DNA of 64,000 nt, taken from assembly GCA_001970855.1 (NCBI GenBank), contig LSSN01000245.1:1-64000 (forward strand), in the 5' to 3' direction. Positions 12,791 to 24,700 of the stretch are shown in pieces. How positions within the stretch are numbered: the stretch's first letter is position 1; each line of letters opens with the position of its first letter. The DNA is from Smittium culicis. Its lineage: Eukaryota; Kickxellomycota; Harpellomycetes; Harpellales; Legeriomycetaceae. The position numbers and the translations under genes are program-made. The notes below the pieces were generated by a model. That model searched no databases, was not told the DNA's origin, and saw only the letters and a list, made by a program, of their open reading frames with translations.

Positions 12791-14194
12791 ATGATTTATA
12801 ACGAATACGAGCATCCTGGAGATGAATTCAACTGCGAGGCTATATTCAAAAATAAAGCTGGCAGTAAAGATATATTTTGTAAAAGCTTGTATAAGTTATA
12901 TTCAACAGGAGAAATTATTGATATAAAAAATGAAATTGTATCCAAAATATCAAGCATGATAGAATTTAGCCACTATGAAGCACAAATAATGCTTCAGTTA
13001 CACGATTGGAATAAAGATAAGCTTTTGGACTCTTATTTTTCTAAAGACGAGTCAGAATATAATCATTTTAAAAACAATGATGGGAAAATAAACATATTCA
13101 AGAAATACGCAAACTATGAGTGCCCAATTATGCTTGAATCAGGAAAAGATGTTGATTTTTTTGAGCTTTCATGCAAACACAAATTTTGCAAAGATTGTTA
13201 CAAAGAGTATATTGAGCATAAAATAGATAGCGGCGCATCTATTATTTCTTGTCCTGAACATAAATGTAAATTTTTATTAAACGAAGGAAATATAAGATTT
13301 TTGGTTAGTAGATTGTACTATGAAAAATATGCCAAAATTATATTAAACAACTTTATTATGCTGGAAAAAAGTATGAAATGGTGCCCAGCCCCGAATTGCA
13401 ATTCTGTAATAAAATGTGATGTTTACGATTTTAAAAAAAGCGATTTAACACCTGTAGTGGAATGTATTTGCAATAAAAGGTTTTGCTTTGATTGCGATTC
13501 TGGAGACCATTTACCAGCAAAATGTAATGACATAGTGAGATGGAAAAAATATTCAAAAAACGAACTAGAATCGAGTAGTTGGATTTATAAACACTCAAAG
13601 AACTGTCCAAAATGTTCAGTACCGATAGAAAAAAATGGCGGATGTAACCACATGCACTGCTACCAATGCGGTGTACACTTTTGCTGGATATGCCTAAAGG
13701 ATTTTAATAGTCACAGAAACTACTATATATGTAATGTGCACGCTAGTGATATAGTAGCACAAAATAAAAAGGAAGAGAGCCAATTAAAGCTTAAAAAATA
13801 TATTCACTGTATAGAGAGATTTGAAAACCACGAAAAGTCAAAAGAATTGGCTAGCGTATATAAGTTTAAGATTGAAACAAAAATGGAGAGTTATTTCCAA
13901 ACAAATAAAAAGTCTTGGATTGAATCGTCTTTTTACAATAGAGCCTTTAAAATTCTTATTGAATCAAGAGAAGTATTGAAATGGTCATATGTAGTGGCGT
14001 TTTTTTTAGAAGCTGGAAATGATACGCATATATTTGAAGGTGTTCAGAGTGGCCTTGAGTTGGCGACAGAAAATCTGAATGAATTATTAGAAACGGAAAT
14101 TTACCCCGAAACTATTGAAAAACTAAAATGGGAAATAATAAACGCGAGCGAATTTACTTTAGACAGGAAAAGAGCACTCCAATATTATTCATAG
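12791..14194 (+). CDS. ARI1: Ariadne-type RBR E3 ubiquitin ligase
   Basis: Predicted RING-between-RING ligase that takes ubiquitin from an E2 onto its own cysteine and then to a target. The 467-residue product is intronless. A UBA-like segment lies at about 48-88 (ending in WNKDKLLDSYF). RING1 is at 111-159, the IBR at about 195-250 (KWCPAPNC onward), and RING2 at about 271-315 with GGCNHMHC; C285 is the expected catalytic cysteine. The remainder (about 330-467) has the Ariadne-domain pattern, including an FENHEKS segment. RING1 is atypical: the canonical CPIC start reads CPIM, so zinc ligand C114 is Met, while C111, C128, H130, C133, C136, C154 and C159 remain. Family assignment is firm. Orthology to yeast HEL1/animal ARIH1 is likely but not certain, and RING1 may be weakened. 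Confidence 0.9.
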   Translation: MIYNEYEHPGDEFNCEAIFKNKAGSKDIFCKSLYKLYSTGEIIDIKNEIVSKISSMIEFSHYEAQIMLQLHDWNKDKLLDSYFSKDESEYNHFKNNDGKINIFKKYANYECPIMLESGKDVDFFELSCKHKFCKDCYKEYIEHKIDSGASIISCPEHKCKFLLNEGNIRFLVSRLYYEKYAKIILNNFIMLEKSMKWCPAPNCNSVIKCDVYDFKKSDLTPVVECICNKRFCFDCDSGDHLPAKCNDIVRWKKYSKNELESSSWIYKHSKNCPKCSVPIEKNGGCNHMHCYQCGVHFCWICLKDFNSHRNYYICNVHASDIVAQNKKEESQLKLKKYIHCIERFENHEKSKELASVYKFKIETKMESYFQTNKKSWIESSFYNRAFKILIESREVLKWSYVVAFFLEAGNDTHIFEGVQSGLELATENLNELLETEIYPETIEKLKWEIINASEFTLDRKRALQYYS

Positions 14195-15694
14195 CAAAAA
14201 AAAAAATATATCGATTTTCTGATATTGAAAACCAATTTTTATCGACTTGTTAAAAATAAAACCTTGGTTTAAAGTTTCAAAATAGAAAAAAAAATTGTTA
14301 TTAAATACAAGTTTTAATTCCTAAAATAAAAAAATTGGTTTTGGTTTTGGTTTTATTGAGTTTTATTTGATTTTTTTAGATGATAGTTTAAATAAATCCA
14401 ATATTTTAAAAGTTTTAACCGAACTATTTGATTAGTGATACAGAGTACAAAAATATATCAAAATAGTTAGCTTCTCATTTAAAAACTTAAAAATTAAATA
14501 GAATTTGTGCAAAACTTAAAAGAGACTTGGGTTAATATTATTAAAGCTGATTTATTAGAGTAAAAAAGCGCATTAAAAATCAAAATATAATAAATTAATA
14601 AAAAATGAGACAGTGTTTGATGAGAAATAAAATAGTTTCCTGGCGACTCACATTCCTCAATTCATTATATCTGTTGGCCAGACTATTGAAAGAGCAAAAA
14701 TTGGAAACATATTATAAATAAAAATATATAATACTAGTATTGGTGAATACAGTTCAATAAAATACAATTAATAGCAAGATACATCTTGTAGATTGATATA
14801 TGTGGTAATTGTATTTTACAAGTATTAATTTATAGTGTTATTTCTTTTTTGCTTATAATTGAATCTATGCTCTCAACTATTTATATCATGGCTCAACTTT
14901 AATTTATTAGGTAGAAATTTTTGATCAGTTTTAACCCAATGAAGCAATAAGATTCTATAACAATTTCGTTTGAGCTCTACGTAAATAAAAGAGCTTATAT
15001 ATCAGATTTAAATTCTGGAGCATATGATTGATTGATAATGTATTGGAGTTTAAACTAGAAACAGATTGAATGTTCTCAGAATGATTTGTACGGAGATAGC
15101 TCTATAGTGCCCAATTTTAATGCGCAGATAATCTAAACATAAATGCTACTCTGGAAAAGTATTTAATATAAGAGTTATTGCAACTAATCAAAAGATAAAA
15201 AGTCGATTTTAGTTTGCTTGTGCATAAACCAAATTTGCAGGTTTAAAGGCAGAAATAGTAATTTTTTATAGGCTCGTTGTTAGCTTGTTTTAGCCTATCA
15301 GATGCAGCTGGCTTTATTTGGAATTCCAAACTATTCAATTAAGTGACTATTATGTATATAAATATAGAATAATATATATTATTGGCACTTGAATTCTTTT
15401 ATTCCAATAATAATAGAATGATTAAAGACTTAACCAGTTATTACTTTTTAATTAATTTCATAGTGTTGGCCCCGAAAGGGTTAAATTCGCTCTTAGTTGG
15501 GGTTTATTTGCGAAAACCAATATTATAGGCTCTGAGCTTTGATGGCTAATTTTTTTGCCAATAGATAAATTATGCCGTTATCCTAGTCGAAATAAAGATT
15601 TAGAGCTTTTGATAGTTTAAAACGTTTAAAAACGTTTTGTTTCTTACCTGTTTCAACAATTGTAATTAATTATACTCATTTCAAAGTTCATACC
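14195..15694. other. Intergenic region between RBR ligase and verprolin
   Basis: No reading frame is supported. It contains a TTGGTTTT triplicate around 14337-14360 and a probable partial MITE ending at 15480. The last 60 bases before the verprolin start are a T/C-rich promoter-like stretch. Confidence 0.45.
15291..15480 (+). repeat. Probable decayed MITE copy (right end clear)
   Basis: The right end at 15463-15480 reads AGTGTTGGCCCCGAAAGGG followed by an intact TTAA (15481-15484), matching the right terminus of the family at 17397-17586. The left half is only weakly similar, so the left coordinate is set from the 190-bp family length and is uncertain. Confidence 0.4.
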
Positions 15695-16885
15695 ATGGCT
15701 GACAGAAATGCTCTACTCTCTCAGATAAAGGGAGGCAAAAAACTAAAAAGTACAACGACGATTGACAAATCCAAGCCTGTAGCAGGTAAACCTTTTTTTT
15801 TTTATTTAACTCACAATTTTGACCCTTTACCTTTACTTTGAATTTTTATTGACTCTTTTTTGAATAGGAAAGATTTTGGATAGTCCAACTGCCTCTACAG
15901 CTCATAAGTCCTCGTCAAGCTCCAATTCGGGCTCAGCTTCAACAAAACCTAATCCACCCGCTATACCCGGAGGTTTTGGTAATTTATTTTCTGGGGGAAT
16001 ACCTAAATTAAAGAGTAGGCAGGGGGGTGTCAGCACAGGAAGGGGTAAAGTTACTCTCTTTTATCATATCTTGCTTTTTAATATATTTTTTATTCTTTGT
16101 AACAACATTTAATTGAATTATTCAAGGTTCAAGCTCAGAAAATCAAATTGAAAGCTCCTCTATTAATAACCAAAAATCATCTGATGTAACTTCAAACTCT
16201 TTGAATAACAAAGAACTACAGTTCGGAAATTCTGCTAATAGAAATGGAATTTCAGCAAACGCTCCTAAAAATTCGTTTGGTTCAAACAATTTTGAAAATA
16301 ACACCAAGTCCTCTATAGGATTTAACCAACATAACTTTAGAAACGAACCGCTATCGCACGCTACTTCTTCTGCGTCTCTAAAAAGTCCCTCCCCAGCCTC
16401 TGTTCTAAAGAAAAAACCTCCTCCACCTCCACCCTCAAAATCTAAACCCTCAATCGCCAGTCCCTCTTCACCCAATCACTTCGCCACACTTCCTAAAAAC
16501 TTTAGCAATTCTTCAAACCTTCGCCAAAGTCAAAATAGCTCATTTGGTTCTTCAAACCATGTTCGTACACTATCAAGTCAGTTTTCTGAAACTCTCAACT
16601 TAAATAAATCATCCACACCTCCTCCTCCAAATAGCCTCCCAAAGCTACCTCCTCTTCCTTCTACCCAAGACAGTTCCTTATTTGAATCAAAATGGAAATT
16701 CCATGCCATTGAAATGCTTCCAAAAATATCCATGAAAGACAAAAACACAATAGGAAGTCATGTTTATCCAAGTGGCAAAACTTCAGGAACAAGTAATTTT
16801 ATTAATGTACTCTTATCAATGTTTCTATTTTCTAGATTCTAATATTATTTGATTTTAATTTTTAGGTATTCCCTTCTATTTTTAA
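15695..16885 (+). CDS. VRP1: Verprolin/WIP actin-regulatory protein (4 exons)
   Basis: Predicted partner of WASP and actin in cortical patch assembly and endocytosis. Proposed exons: 15695-15785, 15868-16044, 16127-16792 and 16866-16885, all joined by GT-AG introns of 82, 82 and 73 bp with frame kept, giving 317 residues. Exon 1 encodes a WH2 actin-binding motif (RNALLSQIKGGKKLKS, about residues 4-19). Exon 2 has the second verprolin block LFSGGIPKLKSRQGG, typical of WIP proteins. Proline runs KKKPPPPPP and PPPPNSLPKLPPLP follow (profilin/SH3 ligands). The end (ESKWKFHAIEMLPK onward) fits the C-terminal WASP-binding segment, closing with TSIPFYF. The last exon is short; an alternative acceptor at about 16836 would change only the final residues. 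The protein is shorter than yeast Vrp1 (817 residues). Confidence 0.85.
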
Positions 16886-17396
16886 CTCGTTTTGCTGACT
16901 ATCTGGTGTTCTCTACGGTCCCCTCCTATAAATTCTTAACCATTTCCATAAATAGCATCAATTATTTTTAATATCGACTCTGCTTCAAAAATAAATGCAA
17001 ATTTAAATGCCTTAAATTCTATTTTCTTTCTAAATGCTTTTATATCTTTTATATTCTTTGACCTCCACATTAGAAAAAAATATACATCTTAAATAATATA
17101 ATTTTCATATATATTCAGAAAATATTTTCTTTTTGCTTCAAAGAATTCTGTTTTATAAAATATACGATTAATTTTGAGCCAATAATGCTATAATTTTTCA
17201 TGAAATATTAAATAAGCTAATTTATATTTTGTAAGCCTATATATAAATCTAATATCGCGTTTCCGCTGGAATTTACTGATAAAATTCCCTAAATAATTAT
17301 CCAACAATATCTTTCCCAAACTATTTACTATTTCTTATGACAAAAAATTGTTTCAAAATGGATTTATAACAATGATATATTTTTTTTACGAGTTAA

Positions 17397-17586
17397 CCCT
17401 TTCTCTAGCGGTAGACTATTATTGATCTATAAAATAAAGTATACTATATTCAAAAAAAAATACTTAAATACCGAGACCTTAAGAAGTATTGGCGTATTAA
17501 AAATGAACAGCAAATTATTAACTTAATTTTTAACTATTTGCAAATCAGTAAATTCGATTTTTATAAGAGTGTTGGACAGTAAAGGG
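17397..17586 (+). repeat. MITE, 190 bp, TTAA-flanked, CCCTTTC terminal inverted repeats
   Basis: Left flank TTAA at 17393-17396, right flank GTAA at 17587-17590 (one change from TTAA). The left end starts CCCTTTCTCTAGCGGTAGAC. The right end, read inward on the other strand, is close to CCCTTTCCCGTCCAACG. A TTAA target and CCC...GGG ends are hallmarks of piggyBac-superfamily elements. At 190 bp with no reading frame it can only be a non-autonomous derivative. It defines the plus orientation used here for the family. Confidence 0.75.
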
Positions 17587-17622
17587 GTAATAACTGGTTT
17601 AATTAATGCTACTAAACTTTAA

Positions 17623-17812
17623 CTCTTTCCCGTCCAACGCTCTTATAAAAATCGAATTTACTGATTTACTTATGATTTATAAGCAAATTTATTATTTGCT
17701 TCTATATTACATTCTAACCAATATTTCTAAAGGTCTCAAAATTAAAGTATAATTGTCGAATACAGTTAGCTACATTTACCAGGTCCAAAACAGTCTACCA
17801 CCCGTGAAAGGG
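17623..17812 (-). repeat. MITE, 190 bp, inverted partner of the previous copy
   Basis: Left flank TTAA at 17619-17622, right flank CTAA at 17813-17816. It is the same family in opposite orientation, exactly 190 bp, ending in CCGTGAAAGGG. With the copy at 17397-17586 it makes a long near-palindrome: TAAATTCGATTTTTATAAGAG faces its complement across a 36-bp centre. Confidence 0.75.
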
Positions 17813-18794
17813 CTAAGGATGTGATTGAGCATATTAAAATAAAGGATAATGCAAATAATTGTAAAAACGAAAAAAATTAAAAAGGCAAGAAAGACTATTA
17901 CAACTGGTCAACTTATGCTAGAAATTAGCTTTTATATTAATTCGTCATTTTTTTAATTTTTTTATAAACTTTAAAAGAATTACAACATTTTTCTCTGGGA
18001 ATCAATCTTTAAAATGAATTTAATTCTTAGTCGTTATAAAAGCGTATACATGATTAAAACATAAAATTGTGATAGTTTTGATTAGTTGAAGTTTTTTATT
18101 ACTTTTTTTTTTTTTCCTAGTAGTTGATTTACTTTGATTTTATTTTATTTTTTGGAATTTACTTGAATTATATAAATAAATTATAGTTATATAGAGGAGA
18201 CTATAAAATTATACTCATCTATGTAAAAATATAAGTTTAGCAAAAATCCAATCAATGCGATTCAAGATTCGAAAAAATATTTTATGTTTATATGAGATTT
18301 CACCTGGCTACTTTTACTGTTTAATAAGATTGTCTCGTCTAGATTATAGTATTGGATAATATGAACTATCAAATAAAATAGCTATACAAAAAATTTCCCC
18401 AGCTAATACAAAATATCACAGAAAAATAAATTATATTCATCGAACTCGAGGCACATTATTAGTTCATTTCGCAATATTATTCTAAGAAGCTTGTAAATTA
18501 GAATTTTTATTTATAAAACAAAAAAATACCTGATTTTTTGTAATTGCCTTAACTCAATGTTAACTCCAAAAATAAAATGACTAAATTGTTTATAGACAAG
18601 ATTACTTTTGATTTAAAATAAACAATTTAATCTAAACTAATAATTAAGATTAAGCGTGTGTGAAAACCTTAATAGTTGAACGCAAATAGATATTTTGAAT
18701 TGGAAATAAACAACTTGGAAAATAAAAAATTTTTATGTGAGCTATAGTAAAAAGCAAAACTAATGGCAAATTTTCTATAATGTGTCTAAAAAGC

Positions 18795-21700
18795 CTACTC
18801 ATTTTCAGAAAATTTTTTCAAAACTGATTCAGGGAACTGATACCATGGAAGCCAAAATGATATTGTGGTGTACAAATCTTTTAGGCTTATAGGCTTTGAG
18901 TAAACAGAATCAAATCCCATTGTACCTTTGTTTATATTCGAATTGAATAATTCCTTAACAGATGTGTCAGCGCTTAAAGCAAGGATAATAGACCTTGAAA
19001 AGTTATTAGCTCCATTGGCAGTAGTAAATTCATTATAAGATCCGTCTTGAACTAATCCGAAATTATCAGAACTTATAAGGGGCTTGGAATTATTCACAGA
19101 TTTTCTAACATTTTTTTGGCTAGTCAATATTCGACCTTTTGAAACAATTATTTTTTTTTCGCCGTTTTTACTTGGCGCAGTTAATAATTGCGTGGAGTCA
19201 GAAAAACTAATCCTAGATGCATCAGCAGCATCGCCATCCAATCTATTTAATTGGTCCTTTTCAACTTGTCTAATATAGTTTGTAGCTTGATATCCATCAA
19301 CCTGTGGCATTTGGATATCCATAAATATTAGACAATATTTTCCTGGTTTGAATAGGTTACAAGCCGCTATGCCGTCAGAGGCCGAATCAATATTGGTAAT
19401 TCCAAGCTTTTTTAGTTGACTAACTAGCAGCATTCTATTGGGCGAGCTGTCGTCTGCAACTAGGACACGGGGACTAGGTATACTGCCTAAAATTATACAG
19501 AATATAGCTGGTTAGGGTCAATATTAAAAATAAAGATAAGTTCTAAAATATAATAAAAGCTAAATAAAATACATAAGGTTAAATTAGAAATTTTTTACAC
19601 TTGCCTAAAATCAAATCTGAGTTTTTTAGATTAGAAGGTTCATAAATTTGGAATTGTTTATTGTATGAGTTGCGAAAATTATCTTTATCAACAAGTACAT
19701 TAGAGTTCATCAATGAAGAGTAGATATTCTCTTTGGAAGGAAATGTGGAAAATGATAAGTTCTTCCTAGGCTTATTGTAGAAATCAGTAGAATTTTTGTA
19801 TTTGGGAATTTCAAATAAACTGGCATTTTTTTTAGAAGAGTGGTTTAAATTTTGTGTTGATTTAAATCTTAAAAATGATGCTTGGTAACTTTTCGAAAGA
19901 GGCTGGGTCGATTTAATTGCGGGAGATTCAATCGATGATGTAGAATTTTTATTGAGGGTTGTGCTACAGTGAAAATTATCGTCTTCATAAGCTTTTTTAT
20001 GATCTAGAACCTTAGATGACAGAGTATCAATAGAGTTATTATTGGATATTTTATCGACTATTTCGTGACTTGCTACACTGGATTTTGATGTGGAATCTGA
20101 AATATTACGATTTGAAAAATTCAAATTATGACAAGATATTACTGGTTTCTCAATTTCGCTATTAAGATAAGCCTTGTAATCATCATTCTGAATCTCTCTA
20201 ACGTCCGAAAAATCGGATATAGATCTGTCATTTAAACGGCTTGATTTGGTACACGCTAATTTTTTATCAATATTATGACTGAACAATGAGCTGGAATTAT
20301 CTAAAGCAGAGGAGAATGGTTTGATAGATCCTTTTAAAAAATCTAAACTATTAGCGCATTTAATATTGCTAAAATTTTTAAAAGATTCTGCAACGCTAGA
20401 AGATATAACTTGGTTTTTCTTTTCCAAATATTCGCTAGAAAAAGCTGAATTTGAATGATTTGAATCATAGACGTTGCAAAAATCTATCTTTCCAAATATC
20501 TTACTCTCGCTATTAGAATGGTCAAAAAGAGTATTATCTAAGAATTTTAAAGATTCTTCATCATTATAAATAGGCTTAGTATGTTGTTTAGATAAATTAG
20601 GGAAGGATTTTGAATCTAGGTTCCTACTAAATAGTTGATCGTCTAAATTTTCTTTAGAAGCGGAGATTTCATTTTCTTGAGTCAAAAGATGATTTTTTAA
20701 TAGATTGATGTGTGTATTTGAGACGTCTGGTGTAAGCATTTCGCATGTTTTATAGTTATTCGTAGGGAAGGAAAGATGAACAGAATTTGATCTCGATTTT
20801 AGTTTGCTATTAGACTTTTTTAAATTGCCAATATCAGTTTTAGATGAGGCGGTTCTGCTATGTCCAATATTGTGACTATTGTTTGCTAAAATTCTCTTAT
20901 ATTCTAAAATAACGTTGTTTAGATATTCAGTCATTACAGCCGCATGAATGTAGCTATTTAAATTTAGAGGCTCATTTATTTTAGCTCGATTTTTTAAATA
21001 AATATCAACAGAATTTATGTTTTTTTTCTCTCGCTGGTAAGAAGAGTGGAAATTTGGTAATTCTATATGGTTTTCGTTATCTTGATAACTAGCATCAGTT
21101 GGACTTTGAAGAGTTGTTTCAAAATCTAAGCTAAAGCGGTTTGAAATAAATGACAAGTCCACAGATAAATGATTTTCAAACATGTACCTTTCAAAATTAT
21201 TCAAATTATCATCACGCTGGCGAATACAAAAATTGCGAAACATCTCATATGAAACGTTATTTATGGTGTTGGGGTGATATGATGATAATAAATTATCGTT
21301 TCTGGATATTACTTTATCGAGTTTAATAGTGCTAAAACTTTTTTGATAAATAGACACTCTATCAATAGGGCGGATTATAGATGAAACCTTATTTTCTTTT
21401 CTATTGATAGACTGTATATCAGTTATAAGTTCATTACCGCTTTTGGGAGCCTTTAAATCTGAAATATTTAAATCCTGCAATGAATCGAAATGCCTATTTT
21501 CAATGTCGACTAGAGCTTTATAGCTTTGAACAAATTTACTTTTTCTTTTTAAAAAAAACGAACAAACAGATATTTTATTTTCTGAACCGATATTAGGGAT
21601 GCTTTTGAGATTAGTTTTAGGTGTTATTACTTTTACTGAACTACTACAAATACTTTGATTATTATGAAATAATTCATTTGGCTTATTCACTTCATTTTTA

Positions 21701-24700
21701 GCAAAATGGCCTTGTAGCCTATTATTATTTAAGTTTACAGGAGGATTCTTAGAAATTGACTTTTTCAAGTTAATTTTATTCTTAATTTCAAGAATTGATG
21801 ATTTTGGAGTTTTTGTAGGAAAGTTTTCTACTTTATACAAGTATTTATTGAGGGCTTTTAATTGGGAGGATGTATCAGCTAGTTTATCTTGTGATACGAA
21901 ACCATTACTTGCAGCTTTTTGGAAAATACCTTTTTCAGGGATAGTGTTACAAATCGAAACTAGTTTAGGGCTGGGTTCAAATTTACAGGATAAAGCCGAA
22001 TTTTCCAATAATCCTTTGTCAAATCCACGATAAGATTTATCAAAAAAATTCCCAGTTAAGTCAGATATATTATATACATCTTTAAATTTAGATTTTTTGG
22101 TAAGGTCGATGCTTTTTGCCCTTTTTTTGGGTAGAAATCTATTTATGGGGGTTTTAATCACATAATCCAGGCTGGATAAGTCAACGCTACAAGACCTTTT
22201 AATCTTCTTTTTTGAACACATGTAGTTATTTGTAGAGTAATTATTGCCATACTTTAAAGTAACGTTTTTAATATTGTTATTTTGGCTCAAAGAATTTTCA
22301 AGTCTTATATCTAAAGATGTCATAGCTGAAACCCCTTTGGCACCTTGAAGTAATTTAGGAGAATCTTTATTATGAGAAGAGCGTGTGAAATTGTTTGTAA
22401 CTGGTTGGCTAGTTGAGGGTATATTCAAATTACCTTCTTTTAATACATTAGATTGAGCCGACTTTTCAGAAAGTGAAAGCTCGTCGTAAGAATATTTCCG
22501 TGAAGCACTGGAATTTTGCCTAACTAAATCTAAGTCTGTATTATTATTTTGATAACTTTTGCAAGTATTAAATATACCGCTGCATGATTTTTCATTCAGA
22601 GCCCTGAAATTTTGTGGATTTTTTGAACCTAATCCATTTCCAATGGGATCAGTATGTTGGGGGATGGTATTTTTAATACTGGCTTGGCTCAAGCTTTGAT
22701 ATCTTAAATCTTCATAAGGAATTTTCGAGTGGTTATTGAAATATCGGCTTAAACTTACAGATTTAGACACTTTTCTTTCAGAGATTACAAATTCCTTTAG
22801 GCTTATAGTTTCTGATCTAGATTTTGAAATTACATTGTAATTGTGCTCGATTGAACGTTTATTTTTTATTCTTTTGTATGGATTTCTTTTTGATGATTGG
22901 CGTTTTAAAGACTTAACATCGCTTATTAGCATTCTGTCTTTAAGGACATGATGAGACTTGTTTTTTAAGTTATCTAATTAAACATAAAGAAAATAATTAA
23001 AGAATAAGATAAAAAATGTCAAAAATAAAAAGATTACGATTTCGATTTCGATTTCGATTCAATGATGGATCTACTTTTGAATTTGTATCATTATTTGAAG
23101 TCCCGAACTGAAGCTTGTCTGAATTGTTTTCTCTTGGGTAAAAACTGATTCCTTTTGATACAGAATTTAAAAATGTATGATTCTGGTTAGCTAAATATTC
23201 TTCAGTAACACTTGAGCTAAAATCTTTGGATCCTAAAAAAAATGGTGAACTCTATTTTCATAAACAAAAAAAAAAAAAGATTGTTAGTAAAATAAATATA
23301 TTAAACAAATGGATCTATATAATTAAAAGCTAGAAGATTTGGATTAAGAAATACATTGTTGTGGTCCAAAGAATGTTGGCTAGAATTAGCTAACTGATTT
23401 GAGAAGTCCTTGAAACCAGATTTAGTGGAATTAAATATAGGCTCAGAGTTGAAATTTAGGATGCTACTATCATTGGATATTGGTTGAGATAGTAAACTTT
23501 CAGCATAATCTAAATTTTTTATCAAAGGTTCTAAATCGTTTAGCAAAGTAGGCTCTGTAATGGGCTTGGAGCAAAGTATAACTGAATAGTAATTCTTAAG
23601 TATATGTGGTATAAGCGAGGTTTTGATTTGCTTATGTCCGTAAAAAATTACAAGGAGGCCCTTTTTTATAGGAGAGGCGTTGAAGTATTGAGAATTTGTA
23701 AAAAAGCTCTTATTCTGGATGGGGGATATACTTTTATCAAAAAATTTTCTATCTTTATTGAAGCTAGTTCTATCACCTTTAAAATCTTTATAAAATGTAT
23801 TGGTGCACTCTGCTTTATTACTTTGAGTAAATTTTATCAAGCCATCTAAGTTTGTAGATTTATGAATTTCGCTATCTGACGCTGACTTTTTGAATTTTCT
23901 AAAGCGACTAGTTAAATGTTTTTTTCTAATTTGAGAAAAATTGGAATAATAATATTCACTAGAACCTTCAAGCTCGGGGTCAGAGTATGATCGTCTAAGA
24001 TTGTTACATTTATAAAATAATTTATCCTCTTTAATTGTATTTTTGGTAGCTAATTTTTGCAATTTAAACGAGCTCTGGATTGATTTTGACTTTTGTATAG
24101 CCATCTCGGCTGCCATAACCAACCACTCTGATATAGATAATAGGCTAGAGTGAAGATCGTCGTAAACACCAGTGTCGAAGGTATAAGAATTGTAAATATT
24201 TGAGAGTTCATCTTTTATTTTAAGTCTAAGATTCATTGATTCTTGAGAATCGTCCCATTGCACGTTATTAATGGATTCAGTCATATCAATCATAAAGGTA
24301 GGGATACTATTTTTTAATGAAACTACCTCATAAGGTGATATGATGTTAGTTGATTCTTGCATATTATGGCGTATAATAGAATTGGAGTTAGTATGCGAAT
24401 CGCCATCATGAACTTTAGCTAAATCAACGATCTGCGTGGTTTTTGAATTCCAGTTATTTTTGCACATGTTATTTAAGAACTGGGAAAACTTGTTAGATGA
24501 TCCAACTATCACAAATTCTGTAGAGGATAAGAAATTTAAGGTTTGCAGGCTGATTTGACAATCAATATTTTCTGTAAGCAGCTCTGGAGAGCTAAATAGT
24601 TTAATTTTATTACCAGACACAGAAGCAAGATTTTTTTTAGATTTAAACAACTCTAAGGCTGAATCGGAGCTGTCTGAGTCGTTTAAAGCGTCTTTATCTA

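Larger units (their letters stand above)
16886..18794. other. Intergenic region with an inverted MITE pair
   Basis: Lies between two genes that converge on it (verprolin ending at 16885 on plus, histidine kinase ending at 18795 on minus). No coding sequence is seen. It carries the two MITE copies described separately and otherwise AT-rich sequence with T-runs, for example near 18105. Confidence 0.5.
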
